Below are positions 60,536-64,000 of a stretch of 64,000 nt of DNA, in pieces. Made by a program: the position numbers and the translations under genes. The notes beneath the pieces are model-generated. The model had not been told where the DNA came from. It saw only the letters and a program-made list of their open reading frames with translations, and did not search any database. This DNA is from Bartonella sp. F02 (lineage in GTDB: Bacteria; Pseudomonadota; Alphaproteobacteria; Rhizobiales; Rhizobiaceae), in contig NZ_JANHOK010000003.1 of assembly GCF_026929975.1 (NCBI RefSeq), positions 62,001 to 126,000 on the forward strand, given 5' to 3'. Within the stretch, counting starts at the first letter, position 1; every line of letters starts with the position of its first letter.

Positions 60536-61138
60536 ATGGCTTTTGAATTAGCTGAGTTGCCTTATGATTACGATGCTCTTATGCCTTATATGTCATCTGA
60601 AACGTTAGAGTATCATCATGATAAGCATCATCTCGCTTATCTTAACAATACTAATAACTTTGTGAGAGATTTAGGTTTAGAAAATGAGAGCCTTGAAGAT
60701 ATTGTTAAAGATAGTTTTAACACAAATATTGCTTTGTTTAACAATGCGGCTCAGTATTATAATCATAATCATTTCTGGTTCTGTATGAAAAAAAATGGGG
60801 GAGGAGAAAAATTACCTGCAAAATTAGAAAAAGCTATCAAATCTGATCTAGGGGGTTATGATAAATTCCGTACAGATTTTATTGCAGCTGCGAGTTCTCA
60901 ATTTGGTTCTGGATGGGCATGGCTTGCTGTGAAAGATGGAAAGCTTGAAATTATGAAGACACCTAATGGTGAAAACCCTCTGATTCATGATGCTCAACCC
61001 ATTTTAGGTGTTGATGTATGGGAACACTCTTATTACATTGATTATCGTAATGCGCGACAAAAATATCTTGAAGCTTTTGTCGATAATTTAATTAACTGGG
61101 ATTATGTTCTAGAGCTTTATGAAGACTGTGGGTTTTAA
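60536..61138 (+). CDS. sodB: Superoxide dismutase, Fe type
   Basis: Converts superoxide to oxygen and hydrogen peroxide. 200 residues. Metal ligands: His in LEYHHDKHH (residues 24-29 region), His in YYNHNHFW (near 78), Asp and His in DVWEHSYYIDY (near 160-164). The Gln in NAAQYYNHNHF, in place of the Gly usual in the Mn enzymes, and GSGWAWL both favour the iron form, though metal use should be tested. No signal peptide, so cytoplasmic. Start ATG 60536 with AACGAGGAGA upstream. A terminator follows. Confidence 0.96.
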   Translation: MAFELAELPYDYDALMPYMSSETLEYHHDKHHLAYLNNTNNFVRDLGLENESLEDIVKDSFNTNIALFNNAAQYYNHNHFWFCMKKNGGGEKLPAKLEKAIKSDLGGYDKFRTDFIAAASSQFGSGWAWLAVKDGKLEIMKTPNGENPLIHDAQPILGVDVWEHSYYIDYRNARQKYLEAFVDNLINWDYVLELYEDCGF

Positions 61139-61160
61139 GAAGTAATTCGTATTGCACTAA

Positions 61161-61194
61161 AGGCTTCATAATTTATTGAATATGAAGCCTTTTT
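61161..61194. terminator. Terminator between sodB and oligopeptidase B
   Basis: AGGCTTCATA (61161-61170) pairs perfectly with TATGAAGCCT (61181-61190), followed by TTTT (61191-61194). It lies 22 bases after sodB. On the minus strand the hairpin is followed by TTTAG, so it may also serve the convergent peptidase gene. Confidence 0.8.
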
Positions 61195-61209
61195 AGAAAT
61201 AATTATATA

Positions 61210-63306
61210 TTAAAGCGTTGAATCTTTGCCTGCTATTTTTAGAATATAGGCATATATATATGCAGTTTCTTCTAATCGTGCAAAGCGTCCAGTTGCACCT
61301 GCGTGCCCTGAATTCATATTGACGCGTAATAGAACTGCATTATTATCTGTTTTTAAATCGCGTAGTTTTGCTACCCATTTTGCAGGCTCCCAATAGGTTA
61401 CACGAGGATCGGTTAATCCTGTAATAGCAAGAATAGGAGGGTATTCTTGTGCTTTAATATTGTCATAAGGTGAATAAGAAGCAATGAGGTTATAATCTTC
61501 TTTTGATGTAAGAGGGTTCCCCCATTCAGGCCATTCTGGAGGTGTTAGAGGTAATGAAGCATCTAACATAGTTGTTAGGACATCAACAAAAGGGACATTA
61601 GCTACAATACCGGCAAAATCTTGTGGAGCGATGTTTGCTATAGCGCCCATCAACATTCCTCCCGCTGAACTTCCGTGAGCAAACAGTCTGTCGTGTGCAG
61701 TGAATTGATTATTGACTAGATGGCGCCCACAGGAGATAAAATCTGTAAATGTATTTTTCTTAAAAAGATGTTTTCCTTTTTCATACCATTCATTTCCTTT
61801 TTCTTTACCCCCACGAATATGAGCAATGGCATAAATAAAACCTCTATTGACGAGTGAAAGAACATTGCTATTAAAGTCAGCAGGAATTGAAATCCCATAA
61901 GCGCCATAACCGTAAAGCAAACAGGGTGCATTACCATTCAGTGCAGTAGTTTTGTGATAAAAAAGAGAGATAGGGATTTGTTCACCATCATCTGCAGTGG
62001 CTGTAATTCGTCTCGTTATATAATCATCTTTATTATGTCCAGAAGGTATTTCCTGTGTTTTTAAGAGTATTTGTTTGCGATTTTTTATTTCGTAATCAAA
62101 AACTTGTTCAGGTGTTGTCATGGATGAATAAGAAAAGCGAAAGGTTTCACTGTTATATTCTGCAGCGCCTTGTGGATCTAAAGAATAAGCTTCTTCTGTG
62201 AATGTAACAGAGTGAATTTGTTTTGTTGGGCGTTCCATTATCTGTATACGAGGAAGTCCTTCAAAATATTCAAGCCAAATGATAAAGTCTTGGTAAGCAT
62301 CATGAAATAAAATTAAACGTCCGAGCTGATGAGGGATCAGTTCAGACCAGTTTTCTGGCTGTGGTGACGTGAAGGGTGCAACCATAATTTTAAAATCTTT
62401 TGCGTCATTGCTATTTGTAAGAATGTAAAAGACATCACCACCTTCAGTGAGCGAATATTCAATTCCTTTTTGTCGTTTTTTGACACATTGAGGAGATGTT
62501 AGAGGACTGTCCGCAGGAATAAGCCAAGTTTCTGAGGTTTCATGATCATGAATATTAATGTAAATAACGTCATTCAGTTTAGAACCGCTAACATATAAGA
62601 AAAATCCTGGATCATCTTCACAGAAAATAAGTTTATCTTGAGATTGATCGGTATTTAATTTATGATAATAAAGTTTTGATGGACGGTGATTGTGATCCAT
62701 TCTCGTATAGAAAAATCCTTCAGACTTTGCATCCCATACCACATTTCCAGATGTCTCAGTAATTGTATCCGGACAGTCAGACAATGTTTTCAAATTGCGA
62801 ATTTTTATTGTATAAAATTCAGATCCTTTGTCATCATAAGTCCATGCAACGAGTTTATGATCAGGAGATACTTGAACTGAGCCAAGATTAAAATAATTTT
62901 TACCTTCAGCTAAAGCATCACAATTAAGGTAAACGTGTTTTTCCCCTCCATTTCTTGGTATACGGAAATAGTGTGGTTGTTGGCCTTCAGGAACATAAAA
63001 TAGACCATAAGCAAAAGGGCCATATTTGACAGGAACGGAACTCTCGTTTTCTTGGATGCGATTTTTCATTTCGGTAAAAAGAAGATTTTGTAATGCTTGC
63101 GTATCAGCCATTTGAGTAGCTTGATAAATATTTTCTTCTTCAAGATGGCGCTTAATGTTTTTATCAAGACAATTAGGATCTTGAAAGACATCCTGCCAGT
63201 TATCTGCTCGCAGCCAATGATAAGGATCACTTCGCCAAATACCATGATATATTTTTTTATGAAGCACTTTGGGTGTTTTAGGAGGCAATACAGAAGAATG
63301 TGTCAT
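61210..63306 (-). CDS. ptrB: Oligopeptidase B (S9A prolyl-oligopeptidase family)
   Basis: Serine peptidase that cleaves short peptides after basic residues. 698 residues. The beta-propeller occupies about 70-410, and the C-terminal alpha/beta-hydrolase holds the triad: Ser in FAHGSSAGGMLMGA (near residue 543), Asp in TGLTDPRVTYWEP (near 625), and His in NMNSGHAGATGR (near 670). CLLYGYGAYGIS and YAIAHIRGGKEKGNEWYE are family motifs distinguishing it as the oligopeptidase B/prolyl oligopeptidase class. No signal peptide, so cytoplasmic or periplasmic leakage form. Start ATG 63304-63306, with AAAGGATCACGT upstream. Confidence 0.95.
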   Translation of the reverse strand: MTHSSVLPPKTPKVLHKKIYHGIWRSDPYHWLRADNWQDVFQDPNCLDKNIKRHLEEENIYQATQMADTQALQNLLFTEMKNRIQENESSVPVKYGPFAYGLFYVPEGQQPHYFRIPRNGGEKHVYLNCDALAEGKNYFNLGSVQVSPDHKLVAWTYDDKGSEFYTIKIRNLKTLSDCPDTITETSGNVVWDAKSEGFFYTRMDHNHRPSKLYYHKLNTDQSQDKLIFCEDDPGFFLYVSGSKLNDVIYINIHDHETSETWLIPADSPLTSPQCVKKRQKGIEYSLTEGGDVFYILTNSNDAKDFKIMVAPFTSPQPENWSELIPHQLGRLILFHDAYQDFIIWLEYFEGLPRIQIMERPTKQIHSVTFTEEAYSLDPQGAAEYNSETFRFSYSSMTTPEQVFDYEIKNRKQILLKTQEIPSGHNKDDYITRRITATADDGEQIPISLFYHKTTALNGNAPCLLYGYGAYGISIPADFNSNVLSLVNRGFIYAIAHIRGGKEKGNEWYEKGKHLFKKNTFTDFISCGRHLVNNQFTAHDRLFAHGSSAGGMLMGAIANIAPQDFAGIVANVPFVDVLTTMLDASLPLTPPEWPEWGNPLTSKEDYNLIASYSPYDNIKAQEYPPILAITGLTDPRVTYWEPAKWVAKLRDLKTDNNAVLLRVNMNSGHAGATGRFARLEETAYIYAYILKIAGKDSTL

Positions 63307-64000
63307 ACGTGATCCTTTATGTTCAAAGGTAGTTATAAATTGTTATTTTGAGGTTATTTTATGCATGTAAAGTGTAAATTTATGAATTTTTGTTTACGTT
63401 TAAAATGGAGTGAAGAAGTCTACAGCTTATCTTTTATCATGTATTATAAATACTTTCTTCAGTGAGTGTGATGGGTTATTGATGATAGTTTAAAAGTAGG
63501 CTTATTAATTTTACACTAACATTAAATTTTTGCTAAATGGCAGGAGATGGATTGTTCTAAGATATGTATCTAGAATGGGAGTGTTAGACTCTGAATAAGA
63601 AAAACACTATATTGTATTGAAATGTAATTTTAAATATTGATTTGACATTAATATTTTCAATATATTGTGTTTATTATATATGTTTTTATTTCGTTATTGT
63701 ATTTTATTTTATTGAATTGAAAAGTCTTTTACATTATTTTCGATATTTAAAAAGTGCGGTATTCTTGTATTCGTATTGAGGTTTGATAAATAAATAATGA
63801 TCTATAATATTATCATTTTATGGAAAAAACTCGACAGAGAATAGTTTTGCACTATGTTATATTTTGTTTTTTTGTATGATGTTTTGTAAACAAAATCACC
63901 TTGTATAAGTCAGCGTTTTATTATGTTTTGTGACAAAAAAGAGAAATTTATTTGATTTTTTTGTGTTAAAGTAATTTTATAAATTAATTGAATTGACAAA
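63307..64000. other. Long AT-rich gene-free stretch at the window end
   Basis: About 694 bases with frequent stops in all six frames. I see no RNA gene, gene remnant, direct repeat or terminator that I can support. The leftmost part should hold the ptrB promoter; the rest likely leads into a gene beyond the window. Confidence 0.45.

Overview
The window is an AT-rich, chromosomally ordinary stretch from a Rhizobiales alphaproteobacterium. The low GC content, gene orders shared with Brucella and other rhizobia, an invasion-associated-locus-B (IalB) family protein, a CcrM-type methyltransferase, and missing or decayed genes all fit Bartonella best; the species cannot be told from sequence reading alone. 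I see no prophage, insertion sequence, CRISPR array, secretion cluster or toxin-antitoxin pair. About 45 protein genes and one tRNA account for most of the DNA; the rest is AT-rich spacers of 100-700 bases, typical of reduced Bartonella chromosomes.

Layout. 1-5057: nhaA (cut by the window edge), a 567-residue membrane-anchored protein of unknown function, and an SLC13-type permease with RCK_C domains. 5512-7615: a YfgM-like TPR membrane protein and der. 7881-10692: promoter, atpI-atpB-atpE-atpF'-atpF (the membrane sector of ATP synthase) and terminator. 11040-17300 (minus strand): glyQ-glyS, a large periplasmic TPR protein and a long-chain polyprenyl diphosphate synthase. 17531-23654 (plus): a TrmN6-like methyltransferase, S49 peptidase, a 59-residue membrane protein coupled to ispE, rnhB, tsaC/sua5, and a D-2-hydroxyacid dehydrogenase. 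23876-29115: purD, ubiA, pdxH, a CbpA-like co-chaperone and fabI. 29333-29554: the eroded 3' end of aroC. 29567-35084: ribB, xseB, dxs, tlyA and an RlmD/TrmA-like methyltransferase. 35149-42744: tldD, the ialB-like gene, ctaB, ispH-thrB-rnhA, a DsbD-N-like protein and yqgE. 42784-49777 (minus): a degenerate GGDEF-EAL receptor, an M16 peptidase, thrC and a HAD phosphatase. 50105-57823: ccrM, mutY, a DciA-like protein, a DsbA-like thioredoxin, ppdK and a DUF1499 protein. 58231-63306: tRNA-Gln(TTG), a HerA-like ATPase, sodB and oligopeptidase B.

How it fits together. Isoprenoid and quinone supply is well represented (dxs, ispE, ispH, polyprenyl synthase, ubiA) and feeds a respiratory chain whose proton gradient is used by the ATP synthase sector and NhaA. 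ctaB (heme O synthase) stands alone where related bacteria carry a cytochrome aa3 oxidase cluster. Translation quality control is represented by glyQS, tsaC, tlyA, rRNA/tRNA methyltransferases and der. thrB and thrC are both intact and sit in separate operons.

The most notable observations are the aroC fossil between fabI and ribB, the GGDEF-EAL protein with both catalytic signatures altered, the small protein translationally coupled to ispE, a CtrA-like site upstream of ccrM, and the orphan ctaB. I did not find an undescribed multi-gene system and do not claim one.
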